Source: Pedobacter paludis (GTDB lineage: Bacteria; Bacteroidota; Bacteroidia; Sphingobacteriales; Sphingobacteriaceae). From it: a stretch of 64,000 bases of DNA. Under the pieces are notes generated by a model that was not told the origin of the DNA, searched no databases, and worked only from the letters and a program-made list of their open reading frames with translations. Both the position numbers and the translations under genes were made by a program. The stretch spans positions 124,001 to 188,000 of the forward strand of contig NZ_QGNY01000005.1 of the NCBI RefSeq assembly GCF_003173575.1, written 5' to 3'. The first letter of the stretch is position 1. Each line of letters opens with the position of its first letter. Of the stretch, positions 36,171 through 44,153 are shown piece by piece.

Positions 36171-37094
36171 ATGGCAAAAAAAATTCTGATTACTGGGGCG
36201 ACTGGGCTTGTTGGCACTGAACTTAAAAAGCATTTGCTTAAACAAGGTTATGAGGTAAATACGCTTTCTCGAAAAAAAAGTAACGATCCAAATAGCTTTG
36301 TTTGGGATGTTTATAAAGGAACAATCGATGCCAATTGCCTAAATGGTGTAAATTCGATTATCCATTTAGCGGGCGAGCCGGTAGCAGATAAAAAATGGAC
36401 TGAAGAGCGTAAAAAACAGATTATCGATAGTCGCGTAAAATCTACAGAATTACTTTTTAAAACGATTAGATCAAAACCCGATCATCAAGTCAAATCCTTC
36501 ATTTCTGCATCTGCAGTTGGATATTATGGCGATTGTGGCGATGAAATCTTAACCGAAGAAAGTCCAAACGGTTACGGCTTTTTGGCCGTGTGCTGTAAAC
36601 TTTGGGAAGATGCTGTTGATGAAGGGCGAAAACTAAGCTTGAGAATTGTTAAGCTTAGAACAGGAATTGTGTTAAGTAAAGCCGGTGGTGCGCTTCCACA
36701 ATTGGATTTGCCCGTCCGTTTATTTGCTGGATCGGCAATAGGAACGGGAAAACAATGGACACCCTGGTTGCACATAAACGATATGGTTGAAATGTATATA
36801 TTCGCAATCGAAAATATAAAAACCGAAGGAATTTATAATGCCTGCGCTCCCTTTCCGGTTACCAATAGTGCTTTAACAAAAGCCATAGCCAAACAATTGC
36901 ACCGCCCGTTTTGGCCCATTAAAGTGCCCAAATTTGCTCTAGGCGTATTACTTGGGGATAGAACTGAAGCTGTACTAATGAGCAATAATACATCAGCACA
37001 AAAACTTTTAGATGCTGGTTTTAAATTTAAATTTACTCAACTAAAAGAAGCTTTGGAGGATCTCTACTCCACCACCTCCAGAAAGGAAAGCTAG
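36171..37094 (+). CDS. TIGR01777-type NAD-dependent epimerase/SDR
   Basis: The 307-residue protein starts at the ATG at 36171 (MAKKILITGATGLVGTELKK), with the Rossmann GxxGxxG at residues 8-14. Other family marks are IIHLAGEPVADKKWTEERKK, SASAVGYYG with the catalytic Tyr, and LRTGIVLSKAGGALPQL. The extended-SDR fold binds NAD(P), but the substrate is not known for this subfamily, which is found next to photolyases or cell-division genes in various bacteria. A photolyase gene follows 31 nt downstream. Confidence 0.88.
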   Translation: MAKKILITGATGLVGTELKKHLLKQGYEVNTLSRKKSNDPNSFVWDVYKGTIDANCLNGVNSIIHLAGEPVADKKWTEERKKQIIDSRVKSTELLFKTIRSKPDHQVKSFISASAVGYYGDCGDEILTEESPNGYGFLAVCCKLWEDAVDEGRKLSLRIVKLRTGIVLSKAGGALPQLDLPVRLFAGSAIGTGKQWTPWLHINDMVEMYIFAIENIKTEGIYNACAPFPVTNSALTKAIAKQLHRPFWPIKVPKFALGVLLGDRTEAVLMSNNTSAQKLLDAGFKFKFTQLKEALEDLYSTTSRKES

Positions 37095-37125
37095 AAGCTA
37101 AAGTATCAATCAGAATAAAATTTTT

Positions 37126-38472
37126 ATGCAACAAGTATTGAACGATAAAAAGTCTAAATCTCATTCTGGAGATTTAGAAATTAATATTTTTTGGTTCCGC
37201 AGAGATTTACGCCTTGAAGATAATGCAGGTTTATACCATGCCTTAAACGATGGCACTCCTGTACTCCCTCTTTTTATTTTTGACGAAAACATACTCGATA
37301 AATTACCAAAAGACGATACTCGTTTAACTTTCATTTATAATACCATCAAAGATTTAAAAGATGAGCTTCGTAAATACGGCTCAGATTTATTGATAAAATA
37401 TGGAAAACCTGAAAAAATATGGCCGGAAATTTTAAAGGAATATAATGTTAAGGAAGTATATACCAATCATGATTATGAGCCTTATGCAAGGGAACGTGAC
37501 GATAACTTATCTGAATTTTTAACAAGCGAAAAAATTGCTTTCAGGACTTTTAAGGATCAGGTTATATTTGAAAAAGATGAAATTTTAAAAGCAGATAAGA
37601 CACCCTATACAGTTTTTACGCCATTTTATAAACAATGGCATTCAAAGCTTAATGATTTTTATGTAAAGCCTTATCCAACTAAAAAATACTTTAAAAACCT
37701 CTACGAAACCAACCATTTGAGTATTCCTACATTGAAGGAAATGGGCTTTGAAGAAAGTAGTTTAAAATTCCCAAAAATTAGTTATAAAGATAAATTGGAT
37801 AGTTATTCAAAAGAAAGAGATTATCCTGCCTTAGACGGAACTACACATGTTGGACTACATTTAAGATTTGGGACTTTAAGCATCCGTAAAGCCGTAAAAG
37901 ATGCAATTGAGGCAAAATCAAATGTTTGGCTTTCGGAACTTGCTTGGAGAGAATTTTACATGACTATTTTATGGCACTTTCCGTATTCAGCTTACAATTC
38001 ATTTAAGAAACAATACGATAAAATTAAGTGGCGAAATAACGAAGACGAGTTTAAAGCTTGGTGCACGGGAAATACAGGATATCCGATAGTTGATGCTGGT
38101 ATGAGGCAACTTAATCAAACCGGATGGATGCATAACAGGGTAAGAATGGTTGTTGGAAGCTTTTTATCCAAACACCTGCTGATTGATTGGCGCTGGGGAG
38201 AAACTTATTTTGCCGAAAAACTTTTGGATTACGAAATGGCCAGTAATGTTGGTGGCTGGCAATGGGCAGCAGGATCTGGAAATGACGCCGCTCCCTACTT
38301 TAGGGTTTTTAATCCTGAACTTCAAACCAAAAAATTCGATCCAAAATTTGAATACATTAAAAAATGGGTTCCAGAGTTTGGCACAAAAAAATATGCCCAA
38401 CCTATAGTTGAGCATACATTTGCAAGGGAAAGAGTTTTGAAAGCTTTTAAAGAAGCTTTATCTAGTTCGTAG
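37126..38472 (+). CDS. phrB: Deoxyribodipyrimidine photolyase (class I type)
   Basis: The 448-residue protein has an N-terminal antenna domain (IFWFRRDLRLEDNAGL) and a C-terminal FAD domain. Characteristic are TGYPIVDAGMRQLNQTGWMH, DYEMASNVGGWQWAAGSGND and APYFRVFNPELQ, which place it with cyclobutane-dimer photolyases of class I. It repairs UV dimers using blue light. The last 11 bases overlap the convergent FKBP lipoprotein gene. It probably forms an operon with the epimerase. Confidence 0.9.
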   Translation: MQQVLNDKKSKSHSGDLEINIFWFRRDLRLEDNAGLYHALNDGTPVLPLFIFDENILDKLPKDDTRLTFIYNTIKDLKDELRKYGSDLLIKYGKPEKIWPEILKEYNVKEVYTNHDYEPYARERDDNLSEFLTSEKIAFRTFKDQVIFEKDEILKADKTPYTVFTPFYKQWHSKLNDFYVKPYPTKKYFKNLYETNHLSIPTLKEMGFEESSLKFPKISYKDKLDSYSKERDYPALDGTTHVGLHLRFGTLSIRKAVKDAIEAKSNVWLSELAWREFYMTILWHFPYSAYNSFKKQYDKIKWRNNEDEFKAWCTGNTGYPIVDAGMRQLNQTGWMHNRVRMVVGSFLSKHLLIDWRWGETYFAEKLLDYEMASNVGGWQWAAGSGNDAAPYFRVFNPELQTKKFDPKFEYIKKWVPEFGTKKYAQPIVEHTFARERVLKAFKEALSSS

Positions 38473-39364
38473 CGCTTACAATTTCTATATCGAAGTCTAA
38501 TGTTGTATTTGCTGGGATAACTGCAATTCCTGTTGATGAATCAACACTTCCAGCAGGGCCATAAGCCAAAACCGATGGAATAAAAAGTCTAACTTTTGCA
38601 CCTGGAGCAAAGTTTTTCAAAATTCCCCAGCCCTTGATTACGTTATCTAGGGTTGTAGAATAAGTACCATCTGTAGAGGAATCGAAAGTAGTTCCATTTA
38701 GAAATCTACCTGTATATTTAATAACTAACGTAGTTTGATCGTTAATTACTGTTCCTGGTGTCCCGGCACTGTTAACCACATAATAAATTCCAGTTGAGGG
38801 ATCTTTTGTGGCCGTTACTTTATTGGCCGTTAGATAAGTATTGATATAATAATCATCTAATTGCCATTGCTTCCTAAATGTAAGTGTATTGATGTATGTA
38901 TCCAAAACAGCATTTGATGGCACATTAAGTGCTGCATATCCATTTTTGCCATAAGCCAAATGCGATGGTACAAGAATACGAACCTTGGCACCATACTTTA
39001 ATCCGTTTAGCGCTTTACCCCAAGTACCGTTAAAGGTATTACTCATATAACCGTAATAAGTACCACTTACTGCATATGTAGAAGTAGTATTATATACAGT
39101 ACCATCAGTAATCGATTTTTCCTGATAGTTAAAGAAAACTGAATCTTTATTTGCGAAAACATCGCCACTTCCACCGTCTATAATTTGATAGTATGATCCA
39201 GCACCATCTGGTTTCATTACCGAACCTAGATTGTTTGCCTTAATATAAGCCTGAATTGCAGCCTCATCAACGCTTTCAATAGTTTCATACTCTTTTTTGC
39301 AAGAGCTGAAAATGGTTGTAGCCAATAAAAGGGCAGCCAGACTTATTTTAGAAAAATTATTCAT
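38462..39364 (-). CDS. Lipoprotein with two FKBP-type peptidyl-prolyl isomerase domains
   Basis: The 300-residue protein has a lipobox (IFSSCKK) with Cys22. Two FKBP-like domains follow, at about 55-160 (GTWGKALNGLKYGAKVRILV, LAYGKNG) and 185-297 (VIKYTGRFLNGTTFDSSTDG, GWGILKNFAPGAKVRLFIPS, LAYGPAG). The second is better conserved and the first is more degenerate, so only the second may be active. It should be anchored in the envelope and help fold exported proteins. The next gene upstream codes for a related single-domain protein, ending 6 nt before this start. Confidence 0.87.
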   Translation of the reverse strand: MNNFSKISLAALLLATTIFSSCKKEYETIESVDEAAIQAYIKANNLGSVMKPDGAGSYYQIIDGGSGDVFANKDSVFFNYQEKSITDGTVYNTTSTYAVSGTYYGYMSNTFNGTWGKALNGLKYGAKVRILVPSHLAYGKNGYAALNVPSNAVLDTYINTLTFRKQWQLDDYYINTYLTANKVTATKDPSTGIYYVVNSAGTPGTVINDQTTLVIKYTGRFLNGTTFDSSTDGTYSTTLDNVIKGWGILKNFAPGAKVRLFIPSVLAYGPAGSVDSSTGIAVIPANTTLDFDIEIVSATN

Positions 39365-39370
39365 TATATA

Positions 39371-39817
39371 TTATTGTGCGTTTGTTAACTGTATATTAAA
39401 ATCTAATACCGAATTGGCAGGAATTGGTCCAGCGTTTCTGCTTCCGTACCCTAAAGTTGGGGGAATAATTAATCTGATTTCACCACCTTTTTGAATTTTT
39501 GGAATTCCAATTTTCCAACCTTCTATTAAATCTCCCAATCTAAAAGTATTTTCTTTGCCACCGCCGTTATCAATCACCGTTCCATCAAGTAATTTACCTT
39601 CGTATTTAATGGTGATGCTGGTATTTGAATTAATTGTTGTCGTTCCAGAACCTGGTTTAATTATTTGATAATACAAACCTGAAGGATCTTTAACGGCATT
39701 GATGTTATTCTGTTGAATGTACTTTGTAATCTGCTTTTCGGCATCTTCATCCTTTTTACAAGAAGATAATGCAAACACAAACAAAAGAATTACTGACAAA
39801 TATTTAAACTTAACCAT
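39371..39817 (-). CDS. FKBP-type peptidyl-prolyl isomerase lipoprotein
   Basis: I start at the ATG at 39817, which gives a 148-residue protein with a proper signal peptide and lipobox (FALSSCKK, Cys20). An upstream in-frame start at 39931 would put 38 non-signal residues ahead of it and reads through intergenic heptamer repeat. The FKBP domain covers about 45-147: TIKYEGKLLDGTVIDNG, GWKIGIPKIQKGGEIRLIIP, LGYGSRNAGPIPANSVLDF. It is paired with the two-domain FKBP lipoprotein directly downstream. Confidence 0.88.
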   Translation of the reverse strand: MVKFKYLSVILLFVFALSSCKKDEDAEKQITKYIQQNNINAVKDPSGLYYQIIKPGSGTTTINSNTSITIKYEGKLLDGTVIDNGGGKENTFRLGDLIEGWKIGIPKIQKGGEIRLIIPPTLGYGSRNAGPIPANSVLDFNIQLTNAQ

Positions 39818-39883
39818 TATCCGCAAAAATAAGCTTTTAATACGGATGCCACAATTTTTAACCAAATTTAACATTAGAGCTAA

Positions 39884-39918
39884 AAGTTGAGCGTTATAAG
39901 TTGAAGGCTCCAAGTCAG
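39884..39918. repeat. Degenerate heptamer array (AAGTTGA type)
   Basis: AAGTTGA occurs at 39884-39890 and 39898-39904, with AAGTCAG at 39912-39918, all in one 7-bp register. It is similar to the inverse complement of the array at 40024-40065, so the two make a loose inverted pair. Confidence 0.6.
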
Positions 39919-40023
39919 GTTCGTTAACCAAAAAGTTTGGAATTGTGAGTCATCCTACCCAAACTTTCAAACATCAACTAAAACGTTAAGCAAAAAGGTT
40001 TAAAATTTGAGTTAAGCACCCAA

Positions 40024-40065
40024 ACTTTAAACCTTTAACTTTCAACTTTTAACCCTTTACTTTTA
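40024..40065. repeat. Heptamer array, six ACYTTTA-like copies
   Basis: Six contiguous 7-mers are seen: ACTTTAA, ACCTTTA, ACTTTCA, ACTTTTA, ACCCTTT and ACTTTTA. The last one contains the stop codon of the acyl-CoA dehydrogenase gene (40063-40065), so the array abuts or replaced the gene end. Confidence 0.8.
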
Positions 40066-41856
40066 AAAGATATACTTATTCGCTTCAATTAATTGTTGTG
40101 CAACTCTTTGGCGGGCATCTTTAACATTAAATGGCTCTACTTTTGTAAAACGGCGTAAGCCAACCAACATCATACGTTGTTCGTCGCCTTCAGCAAATGC
40201 CCAAAGCGCTTCTTTACCGGCTTTAGCAATGCCATCAACTGCCTCAACCAAATAAATTCTTAATAGATCTAACTGACCAGCAGAAGTTTCTTCACCTTTG
40301 GTTGCAACCAATTTTTCGGTCCTTAATAAGGCAGATTCAAGCACATAAACATAACCTGCCATGTCAGCGATATTCATTAAAATTTCTTGCTCTTTACTCA
40401 AAGTCATCATTAACTTTTGAACCGCAGCGCCTGCGACCATTAAAGTTGCTTTTTTAAGGTTTGCCAAAACTTTTTTCTCTGCAGCAAACAATGTGGTGTC
40501 TTCTTCGCCGAAATCAGGAATGCTCATTAATTCTGCCGCAACAGCTGTTGCCGGTGTCATTAAATCCAACTCCCCTTTCATGGCACGCTTCAACATCATA
40601 TCAACAGTTAACAAACGGTTAATTTCGTTCGTTCCCTCAAAAATTCTGTTTATACGGGCATCGCGATAAGCTCTGTCCATTGGCGCATCGGCACTAAAAC
40701 CCATCCCTCCGTAAATTTGAACGCCTTCATCAACCGTATAATCCAATGCTTCAGAACCCCAAACTTTTAGAATAGCGCATTCAACAGCAAACTGTTCAAC
40801 GGATTTTAATCTTGCTTTACCAGATTCCATTCCGCCTGCAACCAATTGGTCGTAAGTATCATCGATATTTTGCCCGGCACGATAATTTGCGGCATCAACA
40901 GCATAAAGTTTCGATGCAATTTCCGCAATTTTAAAACGAATAGCGCCATATTTCGATATCGGACGACCGAACTGAATCCGTTCGTTTGAATAATTAATCG
41001 CGGTATTTAGTGTTGCTTTCGATGCACCAATTGCTGCAGCAGATAGTTTTATACGCCCAATGTTTAAAATGTTTACCGCTATTTTGAAACCATTTTCTCT
41101 GTCGCTCAACATATTTTCAACCGGAACTTCGCAATCATTGAAGAAAACCTGACGGGTTGACGAACCTTTGATTCCCATTTTATGTTCTTCCGGATTCATG
41201 GTAATGCCTCCAAAATCTTTCTCAACAATAAAAGCAGTTAAGTTTTTATCATCATCAATTTTTGCGAAAACGATAAGGATATCTGCGAAACCACCATTGG
41301 TAATCCACATTTTTTGCCCTGTGATGATATAATGCTTTCCATCATCACTCAACTTTGCTTTAGTTTTGCCGGAGTTTGCATCCGAACCTGAGTTTGGTTC
41401 AGTTAAACAATAAGCTGCTTTCCATTCACCGGAACCTAATTTTGGAATGTACTTTGCTTTTTGTTCTTCGTTACCATAATAAAGGATGGGCAAAGTACCA
41501 ATTCCTGTGTGCGCAGAAAGTGCCACAGCAAAAGAATGTCCAGCGCCAACTACATCAGCAACCAACATTGAAGTATTGAAGTTTTTGCCGAAACCTCCGT
41601 ATTCTTCTGGAACGGAAACGCCAAGAATTCCCAATTCACCGGCTTTAGTTAAAAGCGTTGGCATTAATTCAGGGTCTTCCTGTTTATCAATTTTATCTAA
41701 ATTCGGATAAACTTCAGCTTCCAAAAAATCGCGACAGGTTTGCGCAATCATTTGTTGCTCCTCATCAAATTCTTCAGGAATGAATACATCCTGGTAAGTG
41801 GTTTCTTTAATTAGGAATTCGCCACCTTTAATTGTTTTCTTTTCAGTTGTTTCCAT
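40063..41856 (-). CDS. fadE: Acyl-CoA dehydrogenase (FadE-like)
   Basis: The 597-residue flavoprotein oxidises acyl-CoA to trans-2-enoyl-CoA. The core is CLTEPNSGSDANSGKTKA, GQKMWITNGGFADI, and near residue 410 YGGMGFSADAPMDRAYRDAR and FEGTNEINRLL. A C-terminal extension of about 170 residues follows, as in B. subtilis FadE and very-long-chain types. It is the last catalytic gene of a fadN-fadA-fadE order on the minus strand. A four-helix-bundle gene with inverted heptamer arms separates it from the thiolase gene. Confidence 0.93.
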   Translation of the reverse strand: METTEKKTIKGGEFLIKETTYQDVFIPEEFDEEQQMIAQTCRDFLEAEVYPNLDKIDKQEDPELMPTLLTKAGELGILGVSVPEEYGGFGKNFNTSMLVADVVGAGHSFAVALSAHTGIGTLPILYYGNEEQKAKYIPKLGSGEWKAAYCLTEPNSGSDANSGKTKAKLSDDGKHYIITGQKMWITNGGFADILIVFAKIDDDKNLTAFIVEKDFGGITMNPEEHKMGIKGSSTRQVFFNDCEVPVENMLSDRENGFKIAVNILNIGRIKLSAAAIGASKATLNTAINYSNERIQFGRPISKYGAIRFKIAEIASKLYAVDAANYRAGQNIDDTYDQLVAGGMESGKARLKSVEQFAVECAILKVWGSEALDYTVDEGVQIYGGMGFSADAPMDRAYRDARINRIFEGTNEINRLLTVDMMLKRAMKGELDLMTPATAVAAELMSIPDFGEEDTTLFAAEKKVLANLKKATLMVAGAAVQKLMMTLSKEQEILMNIADMAGYVYVLESALLRTEKLVATKGEETSAGQLDLLRIYLVEAVDGIAKAGKEALWAFAEGDEQRMMLVGLRRFTKVEPFNVKDARQRVAQQLIEANKYIF

Positions 41857-41861
41857 TGTTA

Positions 41862-41893
41862 TAGTATCTAGTTGCGAGTATCAAGTATCAAGA
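41862..41893. repeat. Left inverted arm of unit A (heptamers)
   Basis: The arm reads as the 7-mers TAGTATC, TAGTTGC, GAGTATC, AAGTATC and AAGA. Mismatches with the other arm fall at three positions in the second 7-mer and its border. Confidence 0.85.
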
Positions 41894-41932
41894 CAGGGCT
41901 CGAGAACCAGATATCTCTAAGTTTTAATGTTA

Positions 41933-42286
41933 TTAAGTGTTGATGCTATTACCCAAAGAATAAACCATTTTCTGAATTTCAGTGGTTTTTTCTATTAGAT
42001 TTATCGCAAGGCTATCATCCAAAAGCTGAAGCCTGTTTGAAATAATTAATTGCGTTTCTAATTCAAAAGCTGAGCCTTGGCTTATCGTTAAAAAGTGCTT
42101 AAATTGACCATTACTTCCCCTGCCTGAACCCTCTGCAATATTCGAAGGAATTGAAATTGAACATCTCTTCAATTGCGAAATCAAGCCATATTTTTCATTA
42201 TTTGGTAAAAGTGAAGCTGCTTTATAAACTTCAACCGCAAGGTCAATTGATTTTTGCCAAACCTTTAAATCTTTAAAATTGTGCAT
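41933..42286 (-). CDS. Four-helix-bundle protein (S23/IVP family), copy A
   Basis: The 117-residue protein has the family signature: FKDLKVWQKSIDLAVEVYK at the N-terminus and ISIPSNIAEGSGR in the middle. The family is known from proteins encoded in intervening sequences of 23S rRNA genes in some bacteria and from small free-standing genes of unknown function; related Avd proteins serve diversity-generating retroelements. It is about 45% identical by eye to the copy at 43715-44089. It lies within inverted heptamer arms and reads in the same direction as the fad genes. Confidence 0.88.
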   Translation of the reverse strand: MHNFKDLKVWQKSIDLAVEVYKAASLLPNNEKYGLISQLKRCSISIPSNIAEGSGRGSNGQFKHFLTISQGSAFELETQLIISNRLQLLDDSLAINLIEKTTEIQKMVYSLGNSINT

Positions 42287-42361
42287 CTGTTTTAGTGTTA
42301 AGAATTGAGTAAAATATTTGGGATGATTTTTAAAGATATATTTTTTACATACTGCTTTTCA

Positions 42362-42393
42362 TCTTGATACTTGATACTCGTATCTCGATACTA
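42362..42393. repeat. Right inverted arm of unit A (heptamers)
   Basis: This is the inverted copy of 41862-41893. Read on the minus strand its 7-mers are TAGTATC, GAGATAC, GAGTATC, AAGTATC and AAGA. Confidence 0.85.
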
Positions 42394-42395
42394 TT

Positions 42396-43571
42396 CTACA
42401 AAAGCTCAAAAATCCCCGCCGCACCCTGGCCTGTACCTACGCACATCGTAACCATGCCGTATTTTTTATTTTGTCGTTTCAGCTCATTCATCATTTGCAC
42501 CGAAAGTTTTGCACCTGTACAACCCAGCGGGTGACCTAAAGCAATCGCCCCACCATTCACATTAATGATATCAGGATTTAAATCCAACGTTCTGATTATA
42601 GCTAAAGATTGTGATGCAAAAGCCTCATTCAGTTCAATTAAATCCATATCATCCTGTTTTAACCCCGCTTGTTTCAATGCTTTTGGAATAGCCTCAATTG
42701 GTCCGATACCCATAATTCTTGGCGGAACACCAGCCACGCCGTAACTTACTAATCTTGCAATTGGTTCTGCGTTCAGCTCTTTCATTTTCTTCTCAGAAAC
42801 CACCAAAACAAATGCTGCACCATCGGAAGTCTGCGACGAATTACCGGCAGTTACACTTCCAACTGCATCGAAAACAGGTTTTAATTTTGCCAGTTTTTCT
42901 AAAGTCGTATCTGCACGAGGTCCCTCATCAGTATCAACCACGTAAGAACGTGTTTTCTTTTTCAGGTTCTCATCTAGGTAGTTTTCATTCACCGTGATTG
43001 GCAAAACACCATCTTTCAAATGACCGTTTTTAATGGCATGAATTGCCTTTTCATGAGATTTTAAAGAAAAAGCATCCTGGTCTTCGCGACTAACATTGTA
43101 TTCTTTAGCAACCGCTTCTGCAGTTAAGCCCATTCCCCAATACCAATCCGGATTGTTTTTTGCAACCTCCGCATTCGGAACCAATTTCCAACCGCCGAAA
43201 GGCATTCCGCTCATTACTTCCACACCCCCGGCGATGATACAATCGGCCATTCCGGCTTTAATTTTCGCAACTGCTGTGGCAATCGTATCTAAACCAGATG
43301 CGCAATAGCGGTTCACCGTAACACCTGGAACTTTATCGGTATCCAAGCCCATCAGCGAAATCATCCGAGCAATATTTAAGCCCTGCTCTGCCTCCGGAGT
43401 AGCATTACCTACAATTACATCATCAATTTGTTCTTTATCTAAATTAGGAACCGATGCCACCAAAGCTCTAATCACTTCTGCGGCCAAATCATCAGCCCTC
43501 GTAAAACGGAATACGCCACGGGGCGCTTTGCCCACTGCTGTACGATATCCGGCTATAATATATGCTTCCAT
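42396..43571 (-). CDS. fadA: Acetyl-CoA C-acyltransferase (thiolase)
   Basis: From the ATG at 43571 the protein has 391 residues and starts MEAYIIAGYRTAVGKAPRG. An upstream start at 43625 would add 18 residues (SRASLISQISHLKSQ), which are translated heptamer repeat. Catalytic residues are Cys90 (NRYCASGLDT), His347 (ALGHPLGCTG) and Cys377 (TMCVGTGQGA). It cleaves 3-ketoacyl-CoA to acetyl-CoA in beta-oxidation. It sits between the fadN-type and fadE genes, with a four-helix unit on each side. Confidence 0.94.
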   Translation of the reverse strand: MEAYIIAGYRTAVGKAPRGVFRFTRADDLAAEVIRALVASVPNLDKEQIDDVIVGNATPEAEQGLNIARMISLMGLDTDKVPGVTVNRYCASGLDTIATAVAKIKAGMADCIIAGGVEVMSGMPFGGWKLVPNAEVAKNNPDWYWGMGLTAEAVAKEYNVSREDQDAFSLKSHEKAIHAIKNGHLKDGVLPITVNENYLDENLKKKTRSYVVDTDEGPRADTTLEKLAKLKPVFDAVGSVTAGNSSQTSDGAAFVLVVSEKKMKELNAEPIARLVSYGVAGVPPRIMGIGPIEAIPKALKQAGLKQDDMDLIELNEAFASQSLAIIRTLDLNPDIINVNGGAIALGHPLGCTGAKLSVQMMNELKRQNKKYGMVTMCVGTGQGAAGIFELL

Positions 43572-43579
43572 TTTTTTTT

Positions 43580-43612
43580 GAGATTTGAGATGTGAGATTT
43601 GAGATATGAGAC
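43580..43612. repeat. Heptamer array, GAGATTT type
   Basis: Contiguous 7-mers GAGATTT, GAGATGT, GAGATTT, GAGATAT and GAGAC fill the space directly before the thiolase start codon. Positions 43587-43611 match the inverse of 44118-44142 at 22 of 25 bases. Confidence 0.85.
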
Positions 43613-43647
43613 TAGCCCTACTCAAAAATCAAATCGTTTATATTTTA

Positions 43648-43722
43648 GAGAGGTGAGATCTGAGAAGTGAGATTTGAGACAAATTGCCTATTGTCAAATC
43701 TCATTTCTTGTATCTCACATCT
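43648..43722. repeat. Inner inverted pair of heptamer arrays
   Basis: GAGAGGT, GAGATCT, GAGAAGT, GAGATTT and GAGACAA (43648-43682) are followed, after 8 nt, by the inverse array ending in TCTCACATC (43691-43722). They could fold as a hairpin of about 27 bp. The stop codon of the four-helix gene (43715-43717) lies within the second array. Confidence 0.8.
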
Positions 43723-44089
43723 TTTTATTATTAATTTTCTTTTCTAACATTTGCTGAAAACCATAAGTCATTTTTTGTAGCTCATCAATTTGCATCAATA
43801 GTGGATTTAATAATTCGATGTCCAACATCTCTAACTTATTAGCAATTACGAGTTGAGTTTGTAATTCATAAGATGAGCCATTTGCAATACCTAAAAAATT
43901 ATTGAATTCTTTAAAAGAATTTCTTCCAGCACCTTCTGCAATATTAGATGGAATGGAGACTGCAGCTCTACGAGACTGGCTTGTTAATCTGAAACGCTCA
44001 TCAGATGGAAAACTTGCTGTAGCTTTGTAAACATCAACTGTTAAGTCAATTGCTTTGTTCCAAATTTTCAGTTCATTTAACTTATTCAT
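43715..44089 (-). CDS. Four-helix-bundle protein (S23/IVP family), copy B
   Basis: The 124-residue protein shows LNELKIWNKAIDLTVDVYK and AVSIPSNIAEGAGR, the same family marks as copy A. Its last codons (KKM then TGA) are formed by the heptamer array, so the C-terminus was set by the repeat. It might bind nucleic acid or act as an oligomeric scaffold, as family structures form pentameric bundles. A function here is not known. Confidence 0.88.
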   Translation of the reverse strand: MNKLNELKIWNKAIDLTVDVYKATASFPSDERFRLTSQSRRAAVSIPSNIAEGAGRNSFKEFNNFLGIANGSSYELQTQLVIANKLEMLDIELLNPLLMQIDELQKMTYGFQQMLEKKINNKKM

Positions 44090-44113
44090 CTTTATTATTT
44101 TCTTTAAACGTTT

Positions 44114-44147
44114 TGCTTCTCATATCTCACATCTAACCTCTCACATC
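44114..44147. repeat. Outer right heptamer array of unit B
   Basis: On the minus strand it reads GAGAGGT, TAGATGT, GAGATAT and GAGAAGC in 7-bp register. It begins 6 nt after the stop of the fadN-type gene. Confidence 0.8.
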
Positions 44148-44153
44148 TACTTA

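Larger units (their letters stand above)
41862..42393. mobile_element. Unit A: four-helix-bundle gene bounded by 32-bp inverted repeats
   Basis: The left arm 41862-41893 and the right arm 42362-42393 are inverted copies matching at 29 of 32 positions. Both are built of 7-mers (TAGTATC, GAGTATC, AAGTATC). The 532-bp unit contains just one gene and sits between two beta-oxidation genes, 5 nt after the fadE start on one side and 3 nt before the thiolase stop on the other. No transposase is present, so if mobile it is non-autonomous. Confidence 0.45.
43580..44147. mobile_element. Unit B: four-helix-bundle gene bounded by inverted heptamer arrays
   Basis: A second four-helix gene occupies the space between the fadN-type and thiolase genes. 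Outer inverted arms lie at 43587-43611 and 44118-44142 (22/25). There is also an inner inverted pair, 43648-43682 with 43691-43722, on the 3' side of the gene. All four arrays keep a strict 7-bp register. The arrangement parallels unit A with different heptamers. Confidence 0.4.
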
